This document shows, piece by piece, positions 17,481 through 25,667 of a stretch of 64,000 nucleotides of DNA. Numbering within the stretch: position 1 is the first letter of the stretch; each line of letters starts with the position of its first letter. Both the position numbers and the translations under genes were made by a program. The stretch comes from Franzmannia pantelleriensis (lineage in GTDB: Bacteria > Pseudomonadota > Gammaproteobacteria > Pseudomonadales > Halomonadaceae), in the NCBI RefSeq assembly GCF_900102875.1, contig NZ_FNGH01000013.1:1-64000 (forward strand). Reading direction: 5' to 3'. The notes under the pieces are model-generated. The model did no database searches. It saw only the letters and a program-made list of their open reading frames with translations, and was not told the origin of the DNA.

Positions 17481-18407
17481 CTAGGGAATATAGGGCAGTT
17501 CGATCTCGTCGCTGCGGGCGATGCCGGCGGTCATATGCCGGCATAGCTTGAGAAATTCGCGCATGCCGGTGGTCAGGTACTTGTGGCGGTGCCAGATGAA
17601 GGTGAACTGGCGCTTGAGGTCGAGCTCCGGCGTGGCGAGCGGCACCAGGCTGCCGCGGCGGAAGGCGTCGCGCAGCGCCAGCCGCGACACGCAGCCGATC
17701 CCCAGCCCCGACTCCACGGCGCGCTTGATGCCTTCGGTATGCTCGAGCTCGAGCAGCGTGTTGAAGCGTCCGCGGCGATGCCGCGCGGCATGTTCCAGGG
17801 TCAGCCGGGTGCCCGAGCCCGGCTCACGCATGATCCAGTTTTCACGCAGTAGCCGATCCATATCCAGGCTGCCGGCGTCGGCCAAGTGATGGCGCGGCGA
17901 GCAGAACACTACCAGCTCATCCTCCACCCAAGGCTGCATCACAACGTCCTCGTGCTGGCAGTCGCCCTCGATCAGGCCAATGTCCAGCTCGTGCTGGACG
18001 ATGCGCTCGATGATCGCACTGGTATTGCGGACCTGCAGGCGTACGCGGCTGTCCGGATGGCGCTGCATGAAGTCGCTGATCAACAGCGTGGCCAGATAGT
18101 TGCCGATGGTCAGGGTGGCGCCGACGTCCAGCGAGCCGATGCCACGCTGACCGCGCAGCAGCTCCTCGATCTCCTCGGCGCGGTCGAGCAGGGCGACCGC
18201 CTTGGGCAGGATCTGAAAGCCCAGCGCATTGAGCTTGAGGCGTTTGCCGATCCGGTCGAGCAACTGGCAGTCGAACTGGCGTTCCAGCTCGGCAAGGGCG
18301 GTGCTGGCCGCCGACTGCGACAGCGCCAGCGCGCTGGCCGCGCGCGACACGCTCTCATGCTGAGCGACGGCAACGAAGACTTCCAACTGACGTAGGGTAT
18401 AGCGCAT
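17481..18407 (-). CDS. finR: LysR-family regulator, probable FinR
   Basis: The 308-residue protein has an N-terminal winged helix-turn-helix (about 1-60, 'SVSRAASALALSQSAASTALAELE') and a LysR co-inducer domain. It is divergent from fpr, the arrangement of finR and fpr in pseudomonads, where FinR activates the ferredoxin-NADP reductase gene under oxidative stress. The symbol rests on that conserved arrangement, not on an alignment. A 17-bp dyad of LysR type lies between the two genes, 30 bp upstream of finR. Confidence 0.8.
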   Translation of the reverse strand: MRYTLRQLEVFVAVAQHESVSRAASALALSQSAASTALAELERQFDCQLLDRIGKRLKLNALGFQILPKAVALLDRAEEIEELLRGQRGIGSLDVGATLTIGNYLATLLISDFMQRHPDSRVRLQVRNTSAIIERIVQHELDIGLIEGDCQHEDVVMQPWVEDELVVFCSPRHHLADAGSLDMDRLLRENWIMREPGSGTRLTLEHAARHRRGRFNTLLELEHTEGIKRAVESGLGIGCVSRLALRDAFRRGSLVPLATPELDLKRQFTFIWHRHKYLTTGMREFLKLCRHMTAGIARSDEIELPYIP

Positions 18408-18437
18408 CTCAGGGCTCCCGGGCGGCGCGACGCTGCA

Positions 18438-18454
18438 TATCTACATTATAGATA
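18438..18454. promoter_or_regulatory. Putative FinR operator between finR and fpr
   Basis: TATCTACATTATAGATA is a 17-bp dyad with 6-bp arms and contains the T-N11-A core expected for LysR regulators. It sits in an AT-rich stretch, 30 bp from the finR start codon and about 120 bp from fpr. Binding by FinR is inferred. Confidence 0.5.
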
Positions 18455-18575
18455 AGCTTTATTCATACAACCCATTTAACAGATATGTGCCCGGCGATTA
18501 AACTACATGGCATAAATTCACCGGCGCCTTATGCGCCAATGGAATATTCGAATCATCGTCCCCCGGGAGCCCATC

Positions 18576-19352
18576 ATGAGCAAGTTTGCGCTGGAAGAAG
18601 TGCTTAGCGTTCACCACTGGAACGATACCCTGTTCAGTTTTCGCACCACTCGCGAGCGCAGCCTGCGCTTCAAGAACGGCCAGTTCGTGATGATCGGCCT
18701 CGAGGTGGGCGGCAAGCCGCTGATGCGTGCCTACTCCATCGCCAGCCCCAACTACGAGGACCACCTCGAATTCTTCAGCATCAAGGTGCCGGATGGCCCG
18801 CTGACCTCGCGCCTGCAGCACCTCAAGGTTGGCGACCAGATCATGGTCAGCCGCAAACCCACCGGTACTCTGGTCACCGACGACCTGCTGCCGGGTCGCA
18901 ACCTCTATCTGCTCTCTACCGGTACCGGGCTGGCGCCGTTCATGAGCCTGATCCAAGATCCTGAGGCTTATGAGCGCTTCGAAAAGATCGTGTTGATCCA
19001 CGGCGTTCGTACCGTCAGCGAGCTGGCCTACGCCGATTTCATCACCAAGGAGCTGCCAGCCCACGAGTACCTTGGTGAGGAAATTGCCGAGAAACTGGTC
19101 TACTACCCGACCGTGACCCGTGAGGACTTCCATACCACCGGACGTCTCACCGACCATATCCGCCATGGCAAGCTGTTCGAGGATACCGGCCTGCCGGTCC
19201 TCGATCCCAAGCAGGATCGCGCCATGATCTGCGGCAGCCCGGCGATGCTCGATGAGACCAGTGCGCTGCTCGACGATCTGGGCTTCAATATCTCGCCGCG
19301 TATGGGCGAGCCCGGGGACTATGTGATCGAGCGCGCGTTCGTCGAGAAATGA
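18576..19352 (+). CDS. fpr: Ferredoxin/flavodoxin-NADP+ reductase
   Basis: The 258-residue flavoenzyme has the FAD-binding RAYS motif in 'PLMRAYSIASPNYEDHLEFF' (residues about 48-67) and the NADP-binding 'LLSTGTGLAPFMSLI'. The C-terminal 'AMICGSPAMLDETSALLDDLGF' and the terminal 'VIERAFVEK' are typical of subclass IA bacterial Fpr proteins. It exchanges electrons between NADPH and ferredoxin or flavodoxin, supporting Fe-S cluster repair and oxidative-stress defence. The ATG at 18576 gives the usual length of about 258. It is divergent from finR and is followed by paired short hairpins and a strong bidirectional terminator. Confidence 0.92.
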   Translation: MSKFALEEVLSVHHWNDTLFSFRTTRERSLRFKNGQFVMIGLEVGGKPLMRAYSIASPNYEDHLEFFSIKVPDGPLTSRLQHLKVGDQIMVSRKPTGTLVTDDLLPGRNLYLLSTGTGLAPFMSLIQDPEAYERFEKIVLIHGVRTVSELAYADFITKELPAHEYLGEEIAEKLVYYPTVTREDFHTTGRLTDHIRHGKLFEDTGLPVLDPKQDRAMICGSPAMLDETSALLDDLGFNISPRMGEPGDYVIERAFVEK

Positions 19353-19392
19353 CCCGGCTTCGCCGGGAGCTGTAAGAGCGCCGCTGCGCGGC
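19353..19392 (+). repeat. Doublet of short triloop hairpins after fpr
   Basis: Directly after the fpr stop, CCCGGC-TTC-GCCGGG (19353-19367) is followed by GCCGC-TGC-GCGGC (19380-19392). A similar pair follows the ABC-F gene at 41331-41372. This spacing and size recalls REP/BIME units, but no associated transposase is in the window. Confidence 0.4.
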
Positions 19393-19407
19393 TGGAAGCC
19401 AGAAGAG

Positions 19408-19439
19408 AAAACCCCCGTGGCCTGGGCTACGGGGGTTTT
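19408..19439. terminator. Bidirectional terminator between fpr and glnK
   Basis: An 11-bp stem, AAAACCCCCGT (19408-19418) with 19429-19439, and a 10-base loop lies between the convergent fpr and PII genes. It has a T-run on each strand, so it can end both transcripts. Confidence 0.85.
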
Positions 19440-19480
19440 CCATTACACCAGCGGTAGTGATGCTATTTGGCTTCGAGCTG

Positions 19481-19876
<396 letters not shown>

Positions 19877-19906
19877 CTACAAGCATACACCGCCCGGCCA
19901 GATATG

Positions 19907-19930
19907 AAAAAAGGCCCCCCGTAGGGGGCC
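19907..19930 (-). terminator. Intrinsic terminator of amtB
   Basis: On the minus strand a 7-bp G/C stem (19930-19924 with 19919-19913) is followed by six T residues (19912-19907). It sits between amtB and the second PII gene, so the latter is not simply co-transcribed. Confidence 0.75.
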
Positions 19931-19964
19931 AGGGGAGCACGCCAGCTCACTCGGTGTATCGCCG

Positions 19965-21215
19965 TTACTTCTTGGCGATGTTGAATTCGGGATAGGCTTC
20001 GAGGCCGCATTCGGCGATATCGACGCCTTCGTACTCTTCTTCTTCGCTGACACGGATGCCCATGATGGCCTTGAGCACCAGCCATACTGCCAGGCTAGCC
20101 GCGAAGACCCAGGCGAAGATGCCAATGATGCCGATGATCTGGGCGCCGAAGGACGCGTCGGCATTGGATAGCGGTACCGCCAGCACACCCCAGATACCCA
20201 CGACACCGTGTACCGAGATGGCACCCACCGGGTCGTCGAGCTTGAGCTTGTCGAGGCTGACGATGGAGGCCACCACGATAGCACCACCCACGGCACCGAT
20301 CAGCGTGGCGCCAAACGCGGAGGGGGCCAGCGGCTCGGCGGTGATCGCCACCAGGCCGGCGAGGGCACCGTTCAGTGCCATGGTGAGATCGGCCTTGCGG
20401 AACCACAGCTTGGCCAGGACCAGGGCGGCGAGTACGCCACCGGCGGCCGCGGCGTTGGTGTTGACGAACACCTGGGCTACGTTGTTGGCCGAGATACCAT
20501 CGGACATCTTCAGCTCGGAGCCGCCGTTGAAGCCGAACCAGCCCATCCACAGGATGAAGGTACCCAGGGTCGCCAGCGGCATATTGGCGCCGGGGATGGC
20601 GTAGATCGCGCCGTCCTTGCCGTACTTGCCCTTACGCGGGCCAAGTACCAGCACGCCGGCCAGGGCGGCGGCAGCGCCTGCCATGTGCACGATGCCGGAA
20701 CCGGCATAGTCGGAGTAGCCCAGCGCGTCGAGCCAGCCTTCGCCCCAGGTCCAGTAACCCGAGATCGGGTAGATGACACCGGTCATGACCACGGCAAATG
20801 CCAGGAAGGCCCACAGCTTCATGCGCTCGGCCACGGCGCCCGAGACGATCGACATCGCGGTCGCCACGAACACGACCTGGAAGAAGAAGTCGGAACGCAT
20901 CGAGTAGTAGGGCGCATCCGCATCACCGGAAGTGATGGCATCGAGAGTGTTCTCGCTACCGATCAGAAAGCCCAGGCTTGGCAGGAAGCCGCCGCCGGCG
21001 CTGGAGTACATGATGTAGTAGCCGACCAGCAAGTACATGGTGCAGGCGATGGCGAACAGTGCGATGTTCTTGGTCAGAATCTCGGCAGTGTTCTTGGAGC
21101 GTACCATCCCGGCCTCGAGCATCGAGAAGCCGGCGGCCATCCACATGACCAGTACGCCACAGATAAGGAAATAGAAGGTGTCGAGCGCGTATGTCAGCTC
21201 TGCTAATTCTGTCAT
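19965..21215 (-). CDS. amtB: Ammonium transporter AmtB
   Basis: The 416-residue inner-membrane protein has about 11 helices and Amt landmarks. These are 'LICGVLVMWMAAGFSMLEAGMVRSKN', the first pore histidine in 'SGIVHMAGAAAALAGVLVLGPRKG', 'WFGFNGGSEL', and the second pore histidine in 'GAISVHGVVGIWG'. It conducts ammonium and is blocked by GlnK when nitrogen is ample. There is no cleaved signal peptide; the protein starts directly with the first helix region, as in many proteobacterial Amt proteins. It lies between two PII genes on the same strand and is probably driven by the sigma-54 promoter upstream of the first. Confidence 0.94.
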   Translation of the reverse strand: MTELAELTYALDTFYFLICGVLVMWMAAGFSMLEAGMVRSKNTAEILTKNIALFAIACTMYLLVGYYIMYSSAGGGFLPSLGFLIGSENTLDAITSGDADAPYYSMRSDFFFQVVFVATAMSIVSGAVAERMKLWAFLAFAVVMTGVIYPISGYWTWGEGWLDALGYSDYAGSGIVHMAGAAAALAGVLVLGPRKGKYGKDGAIYAIPGANMPLATLGTFILWMGWFGFNGGSELKMSDGISANNVAQVFVNTNAAAAGGVLAALVLAKLWFRKADLTMALNGALAGLVAITAEPLAPSAFGATLIGAVGGAIVVASIVSLDKLKLDDPVGAISVHGVVGIWGVLAVPLSNADASFGAQIIGIIGIFAWVFAASLAVWLVLKAIMGIRVSEEEEYEGVDIAECGLEAYPEFNIAKK

Positions 21216-21319
21216 TGGGTGTTCTCCTGAGCCCTTGTCGTGCTGCGGGCCTCGTAAGTGTCCGCGGTGAGCGTCATTTTTTTGATACCTGCGTACTTGT
21301 GCTAAGCGCTAGGCCTCGT

Positions 21320-21754
<435 letters not shown>

Positions 21755-21822
21755 TTAATCAGTCGAGTAAGTGTTGGTATGCACCACATTGCAAAGTCGC
21801 GATGGGGGCGTTGAGGGGGCTT

Positions 21823-21839
21823 TGCACCAAAATGGCGCC
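21823..21839 (-). promoter_or_regulatory. NtrC-type site upstream of glnK-amtB
   Basis: TGCACCAAAATGGCGCC differs at two positions from the classical enhancer TGCACCAAAATGGTGCA. It is about 87 bp upstream of the sigma-54 element. A second half-site, TGCACCACATTG, begins at 21780. Confidence 0.6.
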
Positions 21840-21949
21840 GCAAGAAAAGTCGCGCGCCACATAATGGGGCGTCAGCTGGGCATGCGTGCCGCTGACAGCT
21901 TGCGTATGCTTAGGCGAAGGCATATCCGCTGAACGACGAGGAGAATCAC

Positions 21950-22282
21950 GTGAGCCATCAAGACCGATTTGGCCGCCTGGCCCGCGAGCTGGGGGAGCGG
22001 TTGCAGGGCGCCTCCCAGGCGCCGGAGGAGATCCACAAGGGCGTGCAACAGGTGGTGCGTGGCGCCTGCGAGCGCCTCGAACTGGTATCCCGCGAGGATT
22101 TCGATATTCTCATGGATGTGCTGCAGCGCACCCGCAGCCGCGTCGAAGCACTGGAAGCACGGGTCGCTACCCTGGAAGCAGCGCTCGACCAGGACGCGGC
22201 GACCAGCGACGAAAGCGCTCGCGAGGTAACCGTCGACACCCCGCCCGCCGAGGATGCCGGCGGTGGTGAGCCCACGCGCTGA
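21950..22282 (+). CDS. ubiK: Ubiquinone biosynthesis accessory factor UbiK (BMFP family)
   Basis: The 110-residue protein has an N-terminal helix, a central 'VVRGACERLELVSREDFDILMDVLQRTRSRVEALEARVATLE' coiled coil (about 38-78) and an acidic, disordered tail. This matches the BMFP/YqiC family, whose members bind membranes and help UbiJ and the aerobic Coq/Ubi enzymes. The start is a GTG at 21950, supported by GAGGAG 6 bases upstream. It is read toward comM with 31 bases between them and may be co-transcribed with it. Confidence 0.8.
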   Translation: MSHQDRFGRLARELGERLQGASQAPEEIHKGVQQVVRGACERLELVSREDFDILMDVLQRTRSRVEALEARVATLEAALDQDAATSDESAREVTVDTPPAEDAGGGEPTR

Positions 22283-22313
22283 GACGACGCCACTCTATCG
22301 GCGAGGGACCGCC

Positions 22314-23825
22314 ATGACGCTTGCCATCATCAATACCCGGGCCAGCCTGGGGCTCGACGCGCCGGAGGTGCTGGTCGAGGTGCACCTGGCCAACGGCCTG
22401 CCGGGCCTGACCCTGGTGGGGCTGGCCGAAGCGGCAGTGAAAGAGAGTCGTGAGCGGGTGCGCAGTGCGCTGCTCAACGCCGGCCTCGAGTTTCCTACTA
22501 CCCGCCGTATCACCCTCAACCTGGCGCCCGCCGACCTGCCCAAGGAAGGCGGGCGCTTCGATCTGCCGATTGCGCTGGGCATCCTGGTGGCCTCGGGGCA
22601 GGTGCCGGGCGAGGCGCTGGAGACGGTCGAGTGCCTCGGCGAGCTGGCGTTGGACGGCAAGCTGCGTCCGGTCACCGGGGTGCTACCGGTGGCGCTGGCC
22701 GCGCGCCGTGCCGGGCGTACGCTGATCGTACCCCGTGCCAATGCCGACGAAGCGGCCCTGGCCACTGGGCTCGAGGTACTGCCGGCGGAGCATCTGCTGG
22801 AAGTAGTGGCGCATCTGCTGGGCCAGCAGCGCCTGGAGGCGCATCATGCCGAACCGCGACCGCTGGATAGCGTGGCCAGCGGCATGGATCTGGCTGAGGT
22901 TCGCGGCCAGCAGCAGGCGCGGCGGGCGTTGGAGATCGCTGCGGCCGGTGCACACAACCTGCTGCTGGCCGGCCCACCAGGAACCGGCAAGACCATGCTG
23001 GCCAGCCGTCTACCGGGGATTCTTCCGCCGCTGCAGGAGGACGAAGCGCTGGAGGTAGCGGCGATTCGCTCGGTGATCGGGCTACCGCTCACCGACGACT
23101 GGGGGCGGCGGCCGTTTCGTACCCCGCACCACACTGCCAGCGCCGTGGCCCTGGTCGGCGGCGGCTCCAAGCCGCGGCCCGGCGAAATCTCGCTGGCCCA
23201 TCACGGCGTGCTGTTCCTCGACGAATTGCCGGAATTCGCGCGCAGCGTGTTGGAGGTGATGCGTGAACCCATGGAGTCGGGGACGATCTCGCTGTCGCGG
23301 GCGAATCATCAGCGCCGCTACCCGGCGCGGTTTCAACTGGTGGCGGCCATGAATCCTTGCCCCTGCGGCCACCTGGGGGACCCCCGCCAGGCTTGCCACT
23401 GCACGGCGGCGCAGATCCAGCGTTACCAGCAGCGGCTTTCCGGGCCGCTGCTCGACCGCATCGACCTGCAGGTCGAGGTGCCGGCGCTGCCGCCGGAACA
23501 GCTGACCTCCCAGCAGCCCGGCGAGGACTCTGCCGCAGTGCGCGAGCGGGTGCTGGCGGCCCGCGCGCGGCAGGCCAAGCGCGGAGCGCTCAACGCCCAT
23601 CTGCCCGGGCGCGAGTTGGAGGCCGCCTGCGCGCTGGATACGGCCACCCGCGCTTGGCTGGCCGGGGTACTGGAACGCCTCAATCTCTCGGCCCGGGCGT
23701 ATCACCGGGTGCTGCGGGTAGCCCTTACCCTCGCCGACCTCGCCGGCGATGCCCCACCGGAGCGCCGTCAGTTGATGGAAGCGATCGGCTATCGTCAGCT
23801 AGACCGGCTGCTCAAGGGCGGCTGA
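22314..23825 (+). CDS. comM: YifB/ComM-type Mg-chelatase-like AAA+ ATPase
   Basis: This 503-residue protein has an N-terminal Lon-like domain ('LPGLTLVGLAEAAVKESRERVRSALLNAGLEFP'). A central AAA+ module has Walker A 'GPPGTGKTMLASRLPGILPP' and Walker B 'GVLFLDELPEF', followed by a zinc-like cysteine cluster 'NPCPCGHLGDPRQACHC' and a C-terminal helical domain. ComM is a helicase that promotes branch migration in natural transformation in Vibrio and Haemophilus, and the family is widespread even where transformation is unproven. The ATG at 22314 matches the family start 'MTLAIINTRA'. Its TGA shares a base with a palindromic repeat. Confidence 0.9.
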   Translation: MTLAIINTRASLGLDAPEVLVEVHLANGLPGLTLVGLAEAAVKESRERVRSALLNAGLEFPTTRRITLNLAPADLPKEGGRFDLPIALGILVASGQVPGEALETVECLGELALDGKLRPVTGVLPVALAARRAGRTLIVPRANADEAALATGLEVLPAEHLLEVVAHLLGQQRLEAHHAEPRPLDSVASGMDLAEVRGQQQARRALEIAAAGAHNLLLAGPPGTGKTMLASRLPGILPPLQEDEALEVAAIRSVIGLPLTDDWGRRPFRTPHHTASAVALVGGGSKPRPGEISLAHHGVLFLDELPEFARSVLEVMREPMESGTISLSRANHQRRYPARFQLVAAMNPCPCGHLGDPRQACHCTAAQIQRYQQRLSGPLLDRIDLQVEVPALPPEQLTSQQPGEDSAAVRERVLAARARQAKRGALNAHLPGRELEAACALDTATRAWLAGVLERLNLSARAYHRVLRVALTLADLAGDAPPERRQLMEAIGYRQLDRLLKGG

Positions 23826-23967
23826 GAGGGTGTTTACAAACTACTGCGCTAGGCCATGCGGCGTTGAAATCAGCCTCAAAATGCTCATTTAACACCCAGT
23901 AAACTCCGCTTTTTCGGCTGATTTCGCCTTGCCTGGCCGTCGCTCGTGACATTTGTAAACACCCTCT
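23825..23967. repeat. 143-bp palindromic MITE-like element
   Basis: The element has 16-bp perfect terminal inverted repeats (AGAGGGTGTTTACAAA at 23825-23840 and its complement at 23952-23967). Inner perfect arms are GAAATCAGCC (23866-23875) with 23916-23925, and partly matching sequence lies between the two sets of arms. The whole unit can fold into one long hairpin. It begins on the last base of the comM stop codon and ends 14 bases before the stop of the convergent lipoprotein gene. It encodes no protein and looks like a non-autonomous mobile or dispersed repeat. Confidence 0.75.
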
Positions 23968-23981
23968 GAGCCAGGTTCTCT

Positions 23982-24473
23982 TTAGAGTGCGGTGGCGTCG
24001 AAGGCCCCATATAGCGTCTCTTCCCACTGCGGCTCGCTGTCACCCAGGCGGCGCAGGCGCATGTGCAGGGCATAGGGCAGCAGCTCGCGGTCGGAGAGTG
24101 TCAGCCGCGGGCCGTCGGCGCTGAGCCGCGTCTCCAGCAGCCACTGATTGTCCCGCGAGTCGCTGTCCTGCATCTCGGGCGTCCAATCGATGACCTGGGG
24201 ACCGTCGCTGGGGGCCAGCAGTGCCCGGCTTAGGCTTTCGGTGAAGCGCGGCTGGCTGATGCCCAGGCTCTCGTCGACGTCGGGAGCGGCCAGCAGCAGC
24301 ACCACATCGGGCGTATTACGGGTCCAGACTGGCTCGCTGAGTAGCGACGCGGTCGCTGTCTCGCCCAGGCCGAACAGCGCCTGGCGCAGCAGGGTGGGCG
24401 CGTCCGGCGCGCTGGCGCAGCCGCCAAGCAGTAGTGCGAGCAGCACTGCTGGAAGGGTAGGACGTCGTTTCAT
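23982..24473 (-). CDS. Hypothetical lipoprotein
   Basis: The 163-residue product has a basic N-terminus, a hydrophobic stretch and the lipobox LLGGC at residues 15-19. It should therefore be cleaved by signal peptidase II and anchored by lipid in the envelope. The mature part has no motif I recognise ('RFTESLSRALLAPSDGPQVIDWTP' hints at an LpoB-like or penicillin-binding-protein-activator-like fold, but this is weak). It overlaps the upstream hydrolase gene by 4 bases, so the two are probably translated together. Confidence 0.65.
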   Translation of the reverse strand: MKRRPTLPAVLLALLLGGCASAPDAPTLLRQALFGLGETATASLLSEPVWTRNTPDVVLLLAAPDVDESLGISQPRFTESLSRALLAPSDGPQVIDWTPEMQDSDSRDNQWLLETRLSADGPRLTLSDRELLPYALHMRLRRLGDSEPQWEETLYGAFDATAL

Positions 24474-25450
24474 GTGCCGGGCCGCTCAATGTCGTTGGGT
24501 ACCAGTTGGTCGAGAAAGCGACTCAGCTCGTTGAACAGTATCTGGCGAATCGGTTCGGCCTCGTTGACCAGGTGGTGGCGCGCCTCGGGGTGACGGTGCA
24601 CCTGCGCGCAGGGAAACTTGCGGGTCATTACCTCGAGGTTCCAGGCCCAGTCCACGGTCAGGTCCTGCTCGCCTTGTAGAATCAGCACCGGCAGCTCGCT
24701 CTCTGGCAACGCGATCAGCTGTGGCATCCAGCGCCGCATGGCGCTGACCCAGGTCAGCGTCAGGTAGTCGGCCTGCAGCGGGTCGGCCTCACGCAGAAAG
24801 GCGGTGAAGTCGCTGTCCGAGGAGTTGGGGCGGTACTTGCGTGGCAGGGTGGTAATAAAGGGGCTGGCCAGCCGGTGCAGCCAGCTCGACTGCGGCCAGC
24901 CCAGGGGCCGCACCAGTGGCGCCAGCAGCGCCAGTCCGTGCCACTCACTGGTCTGCCCGTTGCGCAGCGCATCGGTGGCGAGGATTGCCGCGCCGGTGCT
25001 CTGACCGATGCCCACCCACGGCTTGGGAATCAGTCCTTGATCATCGAGCTGGGACTGCAGTGCAACGAGACACTCGCCGTAGTCGTCGAAGTCATCGATG
25101 GTGGCCCGCTCGCCGCTCGACAGGCCGTGCCCCGGCAGGTCCCAGAGTACCACTCGCCAACCTTCGCTAAGCAGCCGGTCGAGCAGGTGACGATAGAGGC
25201 CCAGGTGATCGAAGTAGCCATGCACCACGAAGGCGGTGCCGCGCGGTGTCGTGGGTGACCAGACCTGGGTCCAGAGGCGAAAACCGCGCGCATCCAGGTA
25301 GCCGACATGCAGTCCGACGTGGTCGGTCAGCAGCGGGGCGAGCTGGTAGTGAGCGAGATAGTGATCGAGATGTGGCGTCCATGGCGTATTGCCGGGCACG
25401 CGGGCCGGCGCGATGGGCCCAAGGGCCTGCAGCGGTGCAAAGTCGGTCAT
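24470..25450 (-). CDS. Alpha/beta hydrolase (monoacylglycerol-lipase/lysophospholipase-like)
   Basis: The 326-residue protein has the serine-hydrolase fold. It shows an oxyanion strand 'TAFVVHGYFDHLGLYRHLLDRLL' (about 92-115), 'DLPGHGLSSGERATIDDFDDY', the nucleophile elbow 'GIGQSTGAAI', and a late aspartate and histidine ('LQGEQDLTVDW', 'PEARHHLVNE'). This is the hydrolase_4 / PldB-like pattern seen in lysophospholipases. There is no signal peptide. It is transcribed with the small lipoprotein gene (4-base overlap) and is divergent from glcB. The substrate is not known. Confidence 0.8.
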   Translation of the reverse strand: MTDFAPLQALGPIAPARVPGNTPWTPHLDHYLAHYQLAPLLTDHVGLHVGYLDARGFRLWTQVWSPTTPRGTAFVVHGYFDHLGLYRHLLDRLLSEGWRVVLWDLPGHGLSSGERATIDDFDDYGECLVALQSQLDDQGLIPKPWVGIGQSTGAAILATDALRNGQTSEWHGLALLAPLVRPLGWPQSSWLHRLASPFITTLPRKYRPNSSDSDFTAFLREADPLQADYLTLTWVSAMRRWMPQLIALPESELPVLILQGEQDLTVDWAWNLEVMTRKFPCAQVHRHPEARHHLVNEAEPIRQILFNELSRFLDQLVPNDIERPGT

Positions 25451-25667
25451 CGAACCCTCCCTAGTACGCTCATGCTAGCGCCGGCTGGCTCGGCAAGCCA
25501 TATTGCGACAGCGGCATTTCATCATTTGGTCGAGCCCTGGCAGACCGCAGTGACATTTTCAGGTAGCATATGGAAGTCATTTCCACAAAAAAATGTTACT
25601 TTTAGGAACACCTATAACGACCCACGGCCGGTCAGTGGTACCGGTCACAGCGCATCAGGAGACTCTC

